Assembly: GCF_014204915.1 (NCBI RefSeq)
Contig: NZ_JACHMH010000001.1
Span: 5,047,501-5,111,500 of the forward strand
Origin: Crossiella cryophila
GTDB lineage: Bacteria; Actinomycetota; Actinomycetes; Mycobacteriales; Pseudonocardiaceae
DNA length: 64,000 nucleotides
Direction of reading: 5' to 3'
Part shown: positions 8,616 to 17,185 of the stretch, piece after piece
Position numbering within the stretch: position 1 is the first letter of the stretch
How the letters are laid out: every line of letters begins with the position of its first letter
Position numbers and translations under genes: made by a program
The notes under the pieces: model-generated
Seen by the model: only the letters and a program-made list of their open reading frames with translations
What the model was told of the DNA's origin: nothing
The model's database searches: none

Positions 8616-9263
8616 TCACCACCGGTTGAGGTGCAGCACCTCATCCAGGGGCTGGCGGGGAGCGGGCTTGAAGCCGTCGCCGGTGTGGTGTGCGGTCGGG
8701 ATCAGGGCGGCCTGGTGCACCGTGGGTGGCAGGCCGAGTAGTTCCGCCACCTCGCGTTCGTACTTCAGGTGCAGGGTGGTCCAGGCCGCGGCCAGGCCCA
8801 GGTTGCGGGCGGCGAGCATGTAGCTCCACGCCGCGGGCAGGATCGAGCCCCACAGGCCGGACTGGTTGCCCGCCGGCAACTCCGTGACGTTCGGGGTTTC
8901 GATGGCGGGGATGACCAGGACCGGTACCCGGCCCATGTTCTGCGCCAGGTGTTCGGAGCTGTTGCGGACGCGCTGCTGGGTGCGCTGACGGTTGGGGTCC
9001 TCGTGCGGCTGGTTGCCCGCGGACTCGGCGGTCTGGAAGTACGCCTCGGCCGCGCGCCGGTAGTACTCGCCGATGGCCGCTCGCTGGTCGGCGTCGGTGA
9101 TCACCAGGAAGTGCCAGCGCTGGGCGTTCGAGCCGCTGGGGGCCTGCAGCGCGGTGGACAGGGCCTGGCGGATGAGGTCCAGGTCTACCGGGCGGTCCAG
9201 GTCAAGGCGGCGGCGGACGGTGCGGGTGGTGGTGAGCACTTCGTGCGCGGACAACTCGGTCAT
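8616..9263 (-). CDS. Nitroreductase family protein (copy 1)
   Basis: 215 residues from ATG 9263 (MTELSAHEVLTTTRTVRRRL). Features of FMN-dependent nitroreductases are the N-terminal TTTRTVRRRLDL, the ALQAPSGSNAQRW flavin-binding block and the GLWGSILPAAWSYMLAAR helix. These are NAD(P)H-dependent reductases of nitroaromatics, quinones or similar compounds, or coenzyme-modified relatives. A clear paralogue lies at 20159-20803 with the same C-terminal pattern (PLxEVLHxxRW). It lies 24 bp downstream of the cyclase start on the same strand, so the two may be co-transcribed. Confidence 0.85.
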   Translation of the reverse strand: MTELSAHEVLTTTRTVRRRLDLDRPVDLDLIRQALSTALQAPSGSNAQRWHFLVITDADQRAAIGEYYRRAAEAYFQTAESAGNQPHEDPNRQRTQQRVRNSSEHLAQNMGRVPVLVIPAIETPNVTELPAGNQSGLWGSILPAAWSYMLAARNLGLAAAWTTLHLKYEREVAELLGLPPTVHQAALIPTAHHTGDGFKPAPRQPLDEVLHLNRW

Positions 9264-9385
9264 ACGGCCAATAGTGGCAGCCGGGTCGCCCCGGTGGCGT
9301 GATCTCGCACTGTGGAACGGCGGGAATAGATCCGCTGCCACTAGGCTCGGCACGGGAGTGGTTCCGGTCTTCGGGGAGGGGCATC

Positions 9386-9781
9386 GTGGCAACCTGGGAC
9401 GAGCTGGTCAGCTACGTCCGGTCGGCCTACAAGGTGGTCGACCAGCAACCCGACGAACTGCGGCTGCTGGTGCGATTCGAGGACGATCGCAGCCAGACCG
9501 TGTTGCTGGGCCGGGAGGTGCTCGACGGCAAGCACGAGTGGGTGCAGATCGCCTCGCCGTGTGGCCGGGTCGGGCAGGTCGACCTGCGGGCGCTGCTGGT
9601 CGAGGTCGGGCACAACACGGTGGCCGGGGGTGTGGTGATCATGGGTGAGCACGTGGTGCTGCGGCACACGCTGCCGCTGGAGAACCTGGACCTCAACGAG
9701 TTCACCGAACCGCTGAGCCTGCTGGCGGCCACCGCGGACGAGCTGGAGGAGCAGTTCTCCGGCGAGGACGACGACTACTGA
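9386..9781 (+). CDS. Small acidic protein, unknown
   Basis: 131 residues from GTG 9386, chosen because GGGGAGGG lies at 9373-9380. The sequence has alternating helices and beta strands (LVSYVRSAYKVV, LRLLVRFEDDRS, WVQIASPCG, VVLRHTLPLENL) and a very acidic tail ending SGEDDDY. The composition and size recall small chaperone-like/YbjN-fold proteins, but that is a guess. It is divergent from the nitroreductase gene and convergent with the membrane-protein gene, 10 bp away. Confidence 0.65.
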   Translation: MATWDELVSYVRSAYKVVDQQPDELRLLVRFEDDRSQTVLLGREVLDGKHEWVQIASPCGRVGQVDLRALLVEVGHNTVAGGVVIMGEHVVLRHTLPLENLDLNEFTEPLSLLAATADELEEQFSGEDDDY

Positions 9782-9791
9782 ACCGACCTGC

Positions 9792-10880
9792 TCAGCGCGG
9801 CGCCAGCCGCAGCGCGTCGGACAACGCCACCAGCTCGCGCACGTCGGCCTCCAGGCCCTCGGCCCGCGGGATCGCCACCGGCACCGCGTGCACCGCGGCC
9901 GGGGTGCCCGCCGCGTGCGCGCGCAATGCCGCGCGCAACTGATCGGCCAGCGGCAGCCCGTCCCGGCGCGAGCAACCCAGGTACGGGCTGATCCGCACCA
10001 GCCCGTCCCGGCATTCGATCACCCGCCGGTAGTACCGCCGGTGCACCCCGCGCAACCCGTACAACTCACGCAGGGTGTTGGCGGGCAAGGACTCCAGCGT
10101 GTCCTGCGGGAACCGCTCGTGCAGGATCGTCCACAATGGATAGAGCCGCCGGTACAGCCGCAAATGCTGCCACCACACACCCAGCCCGGCCACCCGCATG
10201 CCCGCCGCCGGATAACACACCCCGGCCAGGAACAGCACGATCCCCAGCAGCACCAACGTGATGCCGATGTCGACGAACCAGCGCGGCGCGAACCCGCCGG
10301 ACCAGCGGATCAGCACCGTCGGCAGGAACACCAGGTCCGCGGCCACGATCCCGGCCAGGCCGACCGCGGCCAGCCGCAGCCCCCGGGCCAGCCGGGGTTC
10401 GGCGCCGCGGGCGTGCCGCAGGGTCCAGAAGCAGGCCAGCGCGAAGCCGAACATCACGTACAGGTTGGAGGTCAGGAAGAACACCGCGATGCTGGACACC
10501 GACTGGTCGTTGGTGTCGGCGGTCGGCGGGGTCAGCGCCGCGGTCACCAGCAGCACCGTCACCGCCACGCCCAGCGGCACCGCGCACCAGCGGCCCCGCC
10601 GCCGCGCCGCCGCCTCCTCCAGTGCGGAGTGCAGGAAGAACACGATCAGGAAGTTGACCGCGACCAGGAACATCGCGTGCTGGACGAACCGGGAGGCCAT
10701 TGGCGGGAAGCCGAGCACGGTGACGTGGTTACCGGCCAGTTCCATGAACGGGTAGGCCACCGCCCAGCAGGCGACCACCCCGACGATGGCGCGCAACCGG
10801 ATGTCGTGCGGGCGGCGGGCGAGCAGGAACAGCACCCAGGTCAGGGTGAGGTAGGTGGCGATCGGGTAGACCGCGGTCAC
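9792..10880 (-). CDS. MAB_1171c-type integral membrane protein
   Basis: 362 residues with about seven hydrophobic segments in the first 230 (for example LTLTWVLFLLA, IVGVVACWAVAYPF, FLVAVNFLIVFFL, VAVTVLLVTAAL, GITLVLLGIVLFLA) followed by a soluble C-terminal region with LYRRLYPLWTILHERFP. This matches the actinobacterial family annotated as MAB_1171c putative transporter, usually found beside HTH/ImmA-IrrE genes. The start overlaps the end of the upstream ImmA/IrrE gene by 4 nt (10877-10880), indicating translational coupling. Biochemical role unknown. Confidence 0.75.
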   Translation of the reverse strand: MTAVYPIATYLTLTWVLFLLARRPHDIRLRAIVGVVACWAVAYPFMELAGNHVTVLGFPPMASRFVQHAMFLVAVNFLIVFFLHSALEEAAARRRGRWCAVPLGVAVTVLLVTAALTPPTADTNDQSVSSIAVFFLTSNLYVMFGFALACFWTLRHARGAEPRLARGLRLAAVGLAGIVAADLVFLPTVLIRWSGGFAPRWFVDIGITLVLLGIVLFLAGVCYPAAGMRVAGLGVWWQHLRLYRRLYPLWTILHERFPQDTLESLPANTLRELYGLRGVHRRYYRRVIECRDGLVRISPYLGCSRRDGLPLADQLRAALRAHAAGTPAAVHAVPVAIPRAEGLEADVRELVALSDALRLAPR

Positions 10881-11365
10881 AACCAGCCCACCGCTTCACC
10901 GGCGAGGCTGCGGCTGATCCGCCGCGCGGGCAGCGTGCTGGAGCGCCCGGGATTGATCCGCCCGGCCACCGCCGACCACTCCAGGATGATCGTGGCCAGT
11001 GCCTCGGCTTCGTACTCGGCCGCGCTGGAGTAGTGCGTACGCCGGTAAAGCGCTTTCTCCGGCGGCGGCTCGTGCCCGGCCAGCAGGTGGCTCAGCTCGT
11101 GCAGGATGATGTGGTCCTGGTGCGCGGCGGAGGTCTCGGCCTGGAAGTGGATGTGGTCGGCCTCGGCGCCCGCGGTCCACGCGCCGAACGGGCCGGGCAC
11201 CGGAAACCGGTGCGGCGTCAGGTGAATCGGCCGCCCGCGGCGCTCGCCGACCCGGCGGCACAGCTCCCGCACGTCCAGTGGCGGCCGCAGGTTCAGCTCC
11301 CTGAGCAACCGGCGGCACTCCTGGCGCAACCTGCGTTCGTTCACCAGCCGCGACACGGACGCCAT
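10877..11365 (-). CDS. ImmA/IrrE family metallopeptidase
   Basis: 162 residues with the zinc-peptidase motif HELSH (His89, Glu90, His93) followed by an acidic third-ligand region AEYEAEA near 115-121. ImmA/IrrE proteases cleave repressors, as ImmA does for ICEBs1 ImmR, to switch on mobile-element or stress genes. Here no HTH domain is fused and no XRE repressor gene is adjacent, so the target is unknown. It is translationally coupled to the membrane-protein gene. The first 40 residues are Arg-rich and helical. Confidence 0.82.
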   Translation of the reverse strand: MASVSRLVNERRLRQECRRLLRELNLRPPLDVRELCRRVGERRGRPIHLTPHRFPVPGPFGAWTAGAEADHIHFQAETSAAHQDHIILHELSHLLAGHEPPPEKALYRRTHYSSAAEYEAEALATIILEWSAVAGRINPGRSSTLPARRISRSLAGEAVGWL

Positions 11366-11641
11366 GGTGCCAGCAACCTCGTCCGGAGTGGAGCCGTGGC
11401 CAGCATGTTCGATGTGATCCCAGGGACTTCCCGGCCGTCGCGCACCCGGCTCGCCCCGGCCGCACTCGGCCCTGACCTGCGCAAAGAGCCCGGCTACTCA
11501 GGGGTAATGACCATTTAGGACTGTCCGGCCCGTGCTGAATCTGGCGCGGACTGCCACCCGGTTGGCGGCGAACTCTCGGGCACATCGGTCGGTGGTAAGG
11601 GATCGCCAGGTGAACTTACGGTCACCGGCGCGCCGTAGTCA
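11366..11641. other. Intergenic region, no gene seen
   Basis: Between the divergent ImmA/IrrE and GH43-like genes. I see no codon-biased frame of useful length on either strand. The only clear signal is the promoter at its right end (11642-11670). A small HTH gene, expected beside ImmA/IrrE genes, is not present. Confidence 0.5.
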
Positions 11642-11670
11642 TTGACCCACGAAGTATCGCGACCTAACGT
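11642..11670 (+). promoter_or_regulatory. Sigma-70-type promoter of the GH43-like gene
   Basis: TTGACC at 11642-11647, a 17-bp spacer and TAACGT at 11665-11670 form a near-consensus actinobacterial housekeeping promoter. The start codon is 30 bp downstream, with GGGGGAACGGGAG as ribosome-binding region. Confidence 0.7.
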
Positions 11671-11700
11671 CTCCCGCCACACGGGGGAACGGGAGCGCCC

Positions 11701-13209
11701 ATGACCACCACCCAGCGCGACCACCCGTCGATCATCCAGGCCGACGGCGAGTACCTGGCCGCCATCGCCACCGGCCGGTTCTACCCTGGCGTGCTGCTGT
11801 TCCGCTCCCCGGACCTGACCCGCTGGGAACAACTCCCACACCCGCTGGAACAGGTCGAGATGCCGGAGTCCGGCATCGTCCTGGACCCTGACCTGTCCTA
11901 TGTGGACGGTGTGTATCACCTGCTGTACGGCACGGCCCTCTCGGCGAGCGAGTCCGGGTTCGCCGACTCACCGATCTGCCACGTCCGCGCACCCTCCCCG
12001 CACGGCCCATGGTCGCCGCCGGTGTTGTTGCACGCCAAGGGTTTCCACCCCTCCCTCTACCACGAGTCGGGCCGCTCCTACCTGCTCTGGTCGGAATGGG
12101 ACCACCGGCCGGGCCGGGACTCCTTCGGCGGGACCTGGGCGCAGGAGTTCTACCGCGGCACCCGACGGCTGACCGGCCGGGCGCACCTGGTGCGCGGCGG
12201 TGCGCGAGGCGCCCGGCTGCACCGGCGGGCCGGCTGGTACTACCTGGTGGCCGGGGGGATCGCGGTGGCCCGCTCGCCGCACCTGACCGGACCGTTCCAC
12301 CCGGATCCGCATGGCGCGCTGGTGGCCGAGGGCGGACCGGGGTGTCTGGTCGAGGGGCGGGCGGGGGAGTGGTGGCTGACGGCGTGGCCGGAGGGTGGCT
12401 GCGCGCTGGGGTCGGAAACCGTTGTGCGGGCGGTGGATTGGGCGGGGGATGGGTGGCCGAGAGTCGGTGACGCGCGCCCGGCGACCGGGGCTGCTGCGCC
12501 AGTCCCGCCCGGCGGCGCGCGAGTGCCCGCCGAGCCTGGGTCGACTGCTCGCGCTGATGGGCGGCTGCCCGCCGAGCCCGAGTTGACTGCCCCCGCCGAC
12601 GAGCGACCGCCCGCCGAACCCGAGCCGCTCACCCACACCGACGACTTCGACGCCACCGAACTCGCCTTCTGCTGGCAGTCCGTCCGCCGCCCGCCCGACC
12701 CCGGCTGGCTCTCCCTCGGCGAACGCCCCGGCTGGCTGCGCCTGCGCGCCGACGAGTCCCCGGCCAGCCGTCACCGGGTCAGCCTGCTTGCCCGCCACCA
12801 GCACCAGGACTGCGAGTTCACCGTCCTGCTCGATGCCCAGCCCACGCATTTCCAGCAGCTGGCCGGGCTGATCCACTACACCGACCACACCCGCTGGCAC
12901 TGGCTGCACCTCACCCACCACGAACAGCTTGGCCGCTGCCTCGCCGTCCTGACCAGCGACAACGGTCAGCTCGCCGCCCCGGCCGACCCGTTGCCCTGGC
13001 CGAACGGGCCGGTCTGGCTGCGGGCCCTGCTCCAGCACGGTGAACTGCGGTTCACCGCTTCCGCCGACGGCGGGAGCTGGACCGGGATCGGGCCGCCGCT
13101 TCCCGTGTCGCGCGGCTTCCTCGGGGTGTGTGCGACCGATCTCACCGGGGCACGGCTGGTGTGCGATGTGGACCGGATGTCGTTGCGCCCGCTATCCAGC
13201 CCCAGGTGA
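11701..13209 (+). CDS. GH43-like family protein with C-terminal concanavalin-type domain
   Basis: 502 residues without signal peptide. Residues 1-260 resemble the five-bladed propeller of family 43 glycosidases (RDHPSIIQADGEYLAAIA, SPDLTRWEQL, DPDLSYVDGVYHLLYG, HGPWSPPVLLH, KGFHPSLYH). A linker at about 262-310 carries three imperfect PAEPxxTAxADxR repeats, and residues 315-502 look like the beta-sandwich that follows many GH43 xylosidases (TDDFDATELAFCWQSVR). The expected first catalytic Asp of the family appears as DHPSI rather than DPSI, so specificity and activity are uncertain. Its 3' end overlaps the convergent flavoprotein gene by 68 bp. Confidence 0.75.
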   Translation: MTTTQRDHPSIIQADGEYLAAIATGRFYPGVLLFRSPDLTRWEQLPHPLEQVEMPESGIVLDPDLSYVDGVYHLLYGTALSASESGFADSPICHVRAPSPHGPWSPPVLLHAKGFHPSLYHESGRSYLLWSEWDHRPGRDSFGGTWAQEFYRGTRRLTGRAHLVRGGARGARLHRRAGWYYLVAGGIAVARSPHLTGPFHPDPHGALVAEGGPGCLVEGRAGEWWLTAWPEGGCALGSETVVRAVDWAGDGWPRVGDARPATGAAAPVPPGGARVPAEPGSTARADGRLPAEPELTAPADERPPAEPEPLTHTDDFDATELAFCWQSVRRPPDPGWLSLGERPGWLRLRADESPASRHRVSLLARHQHQDCEFTVLLDAQPTHFQQLAGLIHYTDHTRWHWLHLTHHEQLGRCLAVLTSDNGQLAAPADPLPWPNGPVWLRALLQHGELRFTASADGGSWTGIGPPLPVSRGFLGVCATDLTGARLVCDVDRMSLRPLSSPR

Positions 13210-14749
13210 GTGCGGAGCCGATGGTGGCGCCCGCGGACACCGTGCCTGGGCCGATCGGGGCGGCCATCGCGTTGCCCGCGGCGTAGAGGCCGTTGATCGG
13301 CGAGTCGTCCCAGCGCAGCACCCTGGCGTGTGCGTCCACCCTGGGGCCGCCCTTGGTGCCGACCAGGCCGGCCTGCACGGGCATAGCAGTGAACGGGGGT
13401 TCAGTGAGTGGGCCGAGGTTGGGGTGTGGTGCGTTCGGGTCGCCGCCGTGGCGGTCGTAGGCGAACGAGCCGCGGCCGAACGCCGGGTCGGTGCCCTGGG
13501 CCGCGTGTGTGTTGAACTCGGTGATGGTCGTGGTCAGGGTGGCGGCGGGGATGCCTAGCCGCTCGGCGAGTTCGGGCAGGGTGTCGGCCTGGTGGATGTG
13601 TTCGGGCAGGGGCTGGCCGGGGTAGGCGCCGGCGAAGGGGTAGCGGGTGCGGAAGTTGGCGTCGGCGATGGCCCAGGCGGGCAGGTTGGCGGGCTGGCCG
13701 GTGGCCGGGTCGGTCTCGGCGAAGGCCAGCGCCACGTTGTGGCTGGACTCGTTGACGAACCGCCGGCCGGCCTGGTTGACCCAGAGCACGTGCGGCAGCA
13801 TCCGTTCGGCCAGCACCAGTTCCGGCCGCGGCGAGCCGTCCGGCCAGGTCGAGCCCTGCCGTACCGGCCAGCTCCACGCCTCGCCCAGGTGCCGGAACGA
13901 CGCCCCGGCCTGGTGCGCCAGCCGGATCGCGGAGCCCCGGTTGACCGGCGGGGAGACCGGGTGTCGGAACGGGCCGTGCAACTTCGCCTCGGCCAGGTCG
14001 TGATCGTGCTCGAAACCACCGCAGGCCAGGATCACCGCGTCCGCGTGGATCGCCTCGTCCGGAGTGCACCACACCCCGTCCACGGACCCGCGCTCCATCA
14101 CCAGCCCGGTGACCGGCTGCCCCTTCCGCAGTTGGACGCCCGCTGCCTGACACCCGTGCAGCAGTCCGGCGATCAGGCCCTGGCCCAGGGTGACCTGACC
14201 GGCAGCGGTCCGGTACTCGATCAGGCCCTGCGGCAACCGTCCGCCGGTCATCAGACCGAGCCCGGCGACCTCCTCGTTGGTCAGCACCATCGGGTAAGGC
14301 GCGGGCCAGAACAGCTCCTCCGCCCGGCCCAGCCCACCCAGTTCGACCGGCGCCACCTCGATGTTGCGACCCGCGGACCTGCCGCCGGGGGCTTCGGCGA
14401 AGGAGTCCGGGGTGCTCATCGGGGTGAACTCGATCGGGCTGTGTTCCTCGACGAACCGGGCCATCCGCGGCGCGGCGTCCACGAACGCGGTGGCCAGCTC
14501 GGGTTCCCGGCCCTCGGTGCGGCCCAGCAGGTAGGTCAGCGCCTCCGCCCGGTCGTCGGACACGCCCAGCGCGGCCATCCGGTGGTTGTCCGGCACCCAC
14601 GCCTGACCACCGGAGACCGCGGTGGTGCCGCCCCAGTGGGGACTGCCCTCCAGCACGGTCACCCTGGCCCCGCCGACCGCCGCGGCCAGTGCCGCGGACA
14701 GGCCGGCCGCACCCGAGCCGATCACCACCACGTCCGTGTGCTCGCTCAT
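13142..14749 (-). CDS. FAD-dependent oxidoreductase, 3-ketosteroid dehydrogenase/fumarate reductase type
   Basis: 535 residues from ATG 14749, preceded by GGGGGCGAGGGC. The N-terminal FAD fingerprint VVVIGSGAAGLSAALAA is followed by GGTTAVSGGQAW, and the C-terminal FAD loop GLYAAGNAMAAPIGPGTVSAG is typical of 3-ketosteroid-delta1-dehydrogenase relatives. Such enzymes introduce double bonds in cyclic ketones or reduce enoates. No steroid-degradation genes lie nearby, so the substrate is open. It is divergent (56 bp) from the flavin monooxygenase-like gene, and its last 68 bp overlap the end of the GH43-like gene. Confidence 0.85.
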   Translation of the reverse strand: MSEHTDVVVIGSGAAGLSAALAAAVGGARVTVLEGSPHWGGTTAVSGGQAWVPDNHRMAALGVSDDRAEALTYLLGRTEGREPELATAFVDAAPRMARFVEEHSPIEFTPMSTPDSFAEAPGGRSAGRNIEVAPVELGGLGRAEELFWPAPYPMVLTNEEVAGLGLMTGGRLPQGLIEYRTAAGQVTLGQGLIAGLLHGCQAAGVQLRKGQPVTGLVMERGSVDGVWCTPDEAIHADAVILACGGFEHDHDLAEAKLHGPFRHPVSPPVNRGSAIRLAHQAGASFRHLGEAWSWPVRQGSTWPDGSPRPELVLAERMLPHVLWVNQAGRRFVNESSHNVALAFAETDPATGQPANLPAWAIADANFRTRYPFAGAYPGQPLPEHIHQADTLPELAERLGIPAATLTTTITEFNTHAAQGTDPAFGRGSFAYDRHGGDPNAPHPNLGPLTEPPFTAMPVQAGLVGTKGGPRVDAHARVLRWDDSPINGLYAAGNAMAAPIGPGTVSAGATIGSALTWGWIAGATTSGPHRTPAVPR

Positions 14750-14805
14750 GCCCTCGCCCCCGTCCACCGGGTAACGGATCGTGTGCGCCCGGCGTTGTAG
14801 TGCCC

Positions 14806-15840
14806 ATGGAACTCGGTATCTACAGCTTCGGCGACCGCAGCCCCGATCCGGTGACGGGCGAGCAGGTCTCCGTGGCTCGGGCCCTGGCCAACCAGCTGGA
14901 GCGGATCAAGCTGGCGGACGAGCTGGGCCTGTCCTTCTACGGTCTGGGTGAGCACCACCTGGACCAGTACGCGATCTCCAACCCGGCCACCGTGCTGGCC
15001 GCCGCCGCGAGCATCACCGAGCACATCACGCTCAGCTCCGCGGTCACCGTGCTCAGCACCGAGGACCCGGTCCGGGTCTACCAGCAGTTCACCACGCTGG
15101 ACCAGCTCAGCCACGGCCGCGCCGAACTGCTGGCCGGGCGTGGCTCCTTCACCGAGTCCTTCCCGCTCTTCGGCGCGGACCTCGGCGACTACGACGAGTT
15201 GTTCGAGGAGAAGCTGGCGCTGCTGCTGCGCATCGACCGCGAGGACCCGCTGACCTGGTCCGGCAAGCACCGCACCCCGCTGAAGAACGTGCGGGTGCTG
15301 CCCCGGCCGTACGGTAGGCGGCTGCGCATCTCGGTGGGCACCGGCGGCAACCCGGAGTCCTCGATCCGCGCGGGCGTGCTCGGCCTGCCAGTGGTGTACG
15401 CGGTGATCGGCGGCCAGCCGGAGCGGTTCGCGCCGCTGGTGGACCTGTACCGGCGGGCAGGCGCGGCCGCCGAGCACGCGCCGGAGGACCTGCACGTGAC
15501 CATGGGCGCCATCGGGTTCATCGCGCCGCGCTCGCAGGACGCCAAGGACATCTTCTACCCGTACTGGCTGCAGACGATGAAGTACGGCGCGCGGGCACGC
15601 GGCTGGGCGGTGCCGACCAGGGCCGACTACGACGGCTACACCGAGAACGCGAACGCGTTGTTCACCGGCAGCCCTGAGCAGGTGGCGGAGCGGATCATCA
15701 GCGTGGGCAAGCTGGTCGGCGCGAACCGGTACGCGATGCAGATGGACTGGTCCGGGGTGCCGCACGAGCACGTGATGAAGGCGATCGAACTGCTCGGGAC
15801 CGAGGTGCTGCCGCTGGTCCGGAAGGAGTTCACGGACTAG
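14806..15840 (+). CDS. LLM-class flavin-dependent oxidoreductase
   Basis: 344 residues from ATG 14806 (MELGIYSFGDRSPD). The luciferase-like TIM-barrel family is shown by GLGEHHLDQYAISNP near 47-61, the ITLSSAVTVLSTEDP block, and GRAELLAGRGSFTESFPLFG near 105-124. Members use FMN or F420 to oxidise aldehydes, amines or sulfonates; the cofactor cannot be decided. An in-frame start further upstream would overlap the divergent flavoprotein gene and is less likely. Confidence 0.85.
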   Translation: MELGIYSFGDRSPDPVTGEQVSVARALANQLERIKLADELGLSFYGLGEHHLDQYAISNPATVLAAAASITEHITLSSAVTVLSTEDPVRVYQQFTTLDQLSHGRAELLAGRGSFTESFPLFGADLGDYDELFEEKLALLLRIDREDPLTWSGKHRTPLKNVRVLPRPYGRRLRISVGTGGNPESSIRAGVLGLPVVYAVIGGQPERFAPLVDLYRRAGAAAEHAPEDLHVTMGAIGFIAPRSQDAKDIFYPYWLQTMKYGARARGWAVPTRADYDGYTENANALFTGSPEQVAERIISVGKLVGANRYAMQMDWSGVPHEHVMKAIELLGTEVLPLVRKEFTD

Positions 15841-15967
15841 TGGGGCGCTGCCCTCCACTTTCAAGTTATAGCGGGGTGGGGGGCTTGCGGCAAGGCCGGG
15901 GTGGCGGTCCACAATTTCGCTCCGTGCGCCGGCTGGCGCGCGTTCGCGATTACCAAGGGGATTTGCC

Positions 15968-17185
15968 ATGCGGGTTCTGCTGTCGACAATCGGATCGCGC
16001 GGCGATGTGCAACCGGTGGTCGCACTGGCGCTGAAACTGCGCGAACTCGGCCAGGAGGTGCGGATCTGCGCGCCGCCGGACTTCGGCGAGTGGATCGGCT
16101 CGCTCGGCATCCCGTTCACCCCGGTCGGGCCGGAGCTGCGGCAACTGGCCAGGCCCGACCGGGGGAAGTCGCAGGTCCCGCCAACTGCGGAGCAGCGCAG
16201 GCAGTTGATGGCGGGCACGGTTCGCGATCAGTTCGCCGCGGTCGGCGAGGCGGCGCGCGACTGCGACGTGATCGTGGCCTGGTCGGCGATGCAGATCGCG
16301 GCCGCCTCGGTGGCCGAGCACCTGGGAATCCGCTACGTCTACGTCACCTTCTGCCCGAACACCCTGCCCTCCCCGCACCACGGCCCCGCCCCATTGGGCA
16401 GCCTCGGGCAGAATCCGGCCGAGGACCCGGCGCAATTCGCCGAACTCTGGGCACAGAACGCGGAATTCCTGAACGCGGGCTGGGGCGAGCCGCTCAACGC
16501 GCACCGCGCGGAACTCGGCCTGGCCCCGGTCACCGACGTCCGGAGCCACATGTTCACCGACCGGCCCTGGCTGGCCGCCGACCCGACGCTGGCGCCATGG
16601 CAGCGGCCCGCCGAGCTGGACGTGGTGCAGACCGGCGCGTGGAGCATGCCGGACGAGCGCCCGCTGCCGCCGGAGCTGACCGAGTTCCTGGACGCGGGCG
16701 AGCCGCCGGTCTTCTTCGGCTTCGGCAGCATGCCCGCACCCGGTGACCTGGGGCAGGAGGTGCTCAAGGCGGCCCGCGCGGTGGGGCGGCGGGCGATCGT
16801 CTCCCGCGGCTGGGCCGATGTGGAGCTGATCGGGGACGCGCCGGACTGCCTCTCGGTCGGCGAGGTCAACTACGACGCGCTGTTCCCTCGGGTCGCGGCG
16901 GTGGTGCACCACGGCGGTTCGGGCACCACCACCGCGGTGACCCGGTCCGGCACGCCGCAGGTGATCGTGCCGCAGATGTACGACCAGCACTACCTGGCCG
17001 AGCGGGTAAAGGCCCTGGGCGTCGGCTTCGCACACGCGCCGGGGGCGCCAACGGCGGAATCACTGGTGACGGCGCTGGAGTTCGTGCTGCGGCCGGAGAT
17101 CGCCGAGCGGGGCAGGGAGATCGCGAAGCGGGTGCGCACCGACGGCACGCTGGTCACGGCGCGGTTGTTGCTGGCCGGGGTCTAG
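15968..17185 (+). CDS. GT1-family glycosyltransferase (natural-product type)
   Basis: 405 residues of the GT-B fold. The acceptor-side start MRVLLSTIGSRGDVQPVVAL and the nucleotide-sugar site VVHHGGSGTTTAV...PQVIVPQMYDQHY are those of actinomycete glycosyltransferases that decorate glycopeptides and macrolides; His of HHGGSGT contacts the diphosphate in this family. ATG 15968 follows AAGGGGA. It could work with the RmlC-like epimerase at 1215, but they are 14 kb apart. It ends 4 bp inside the convergent GGDEF gene. Confidence 0.88.
   Translation: MRVLLSTIGSRGDVQPVVALALKLRELGQEVRICAPPDFGEWIGSLGIPFTPVGPELRQLARPDRGKSQVPPTAEQRRQLMAGTVRDQFAAVGEAARDCDVIVAWSAMQIAAASVAEHLGIRYVYVTFCPNTLPSPHHGPAPLGSLGQNPAEDPAQFAELWAQNAEFLNAGWGEPLNAHRAELGLAPVTDVRSHMFTDRPWLAADPTLAPWQRPAELDVVQTGAWSMPDERPLPPELTEFLDAGEPPVFFGFGSMPAPGDLGQEVLKAARAVGRRAIVSRGWADVELIGDAPDCLSVGEVNYDALFPRVAAVVHHGGSGTTTAVTRSGTPQVIVPQMYDQHYLAERVKALGVGFAHAPGAPTAESLVTALEFVLRPEIAERGREIAKRVRTDGTLVTARLLLAGV

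Noticed and set aside
1215-17185. A single glycosylated natural-product cluster formed by the epimerase and glycosyltransferase
   Set aside because: They are 14 kb apart with unrelated genes between and no other dTDP-sugar genes.
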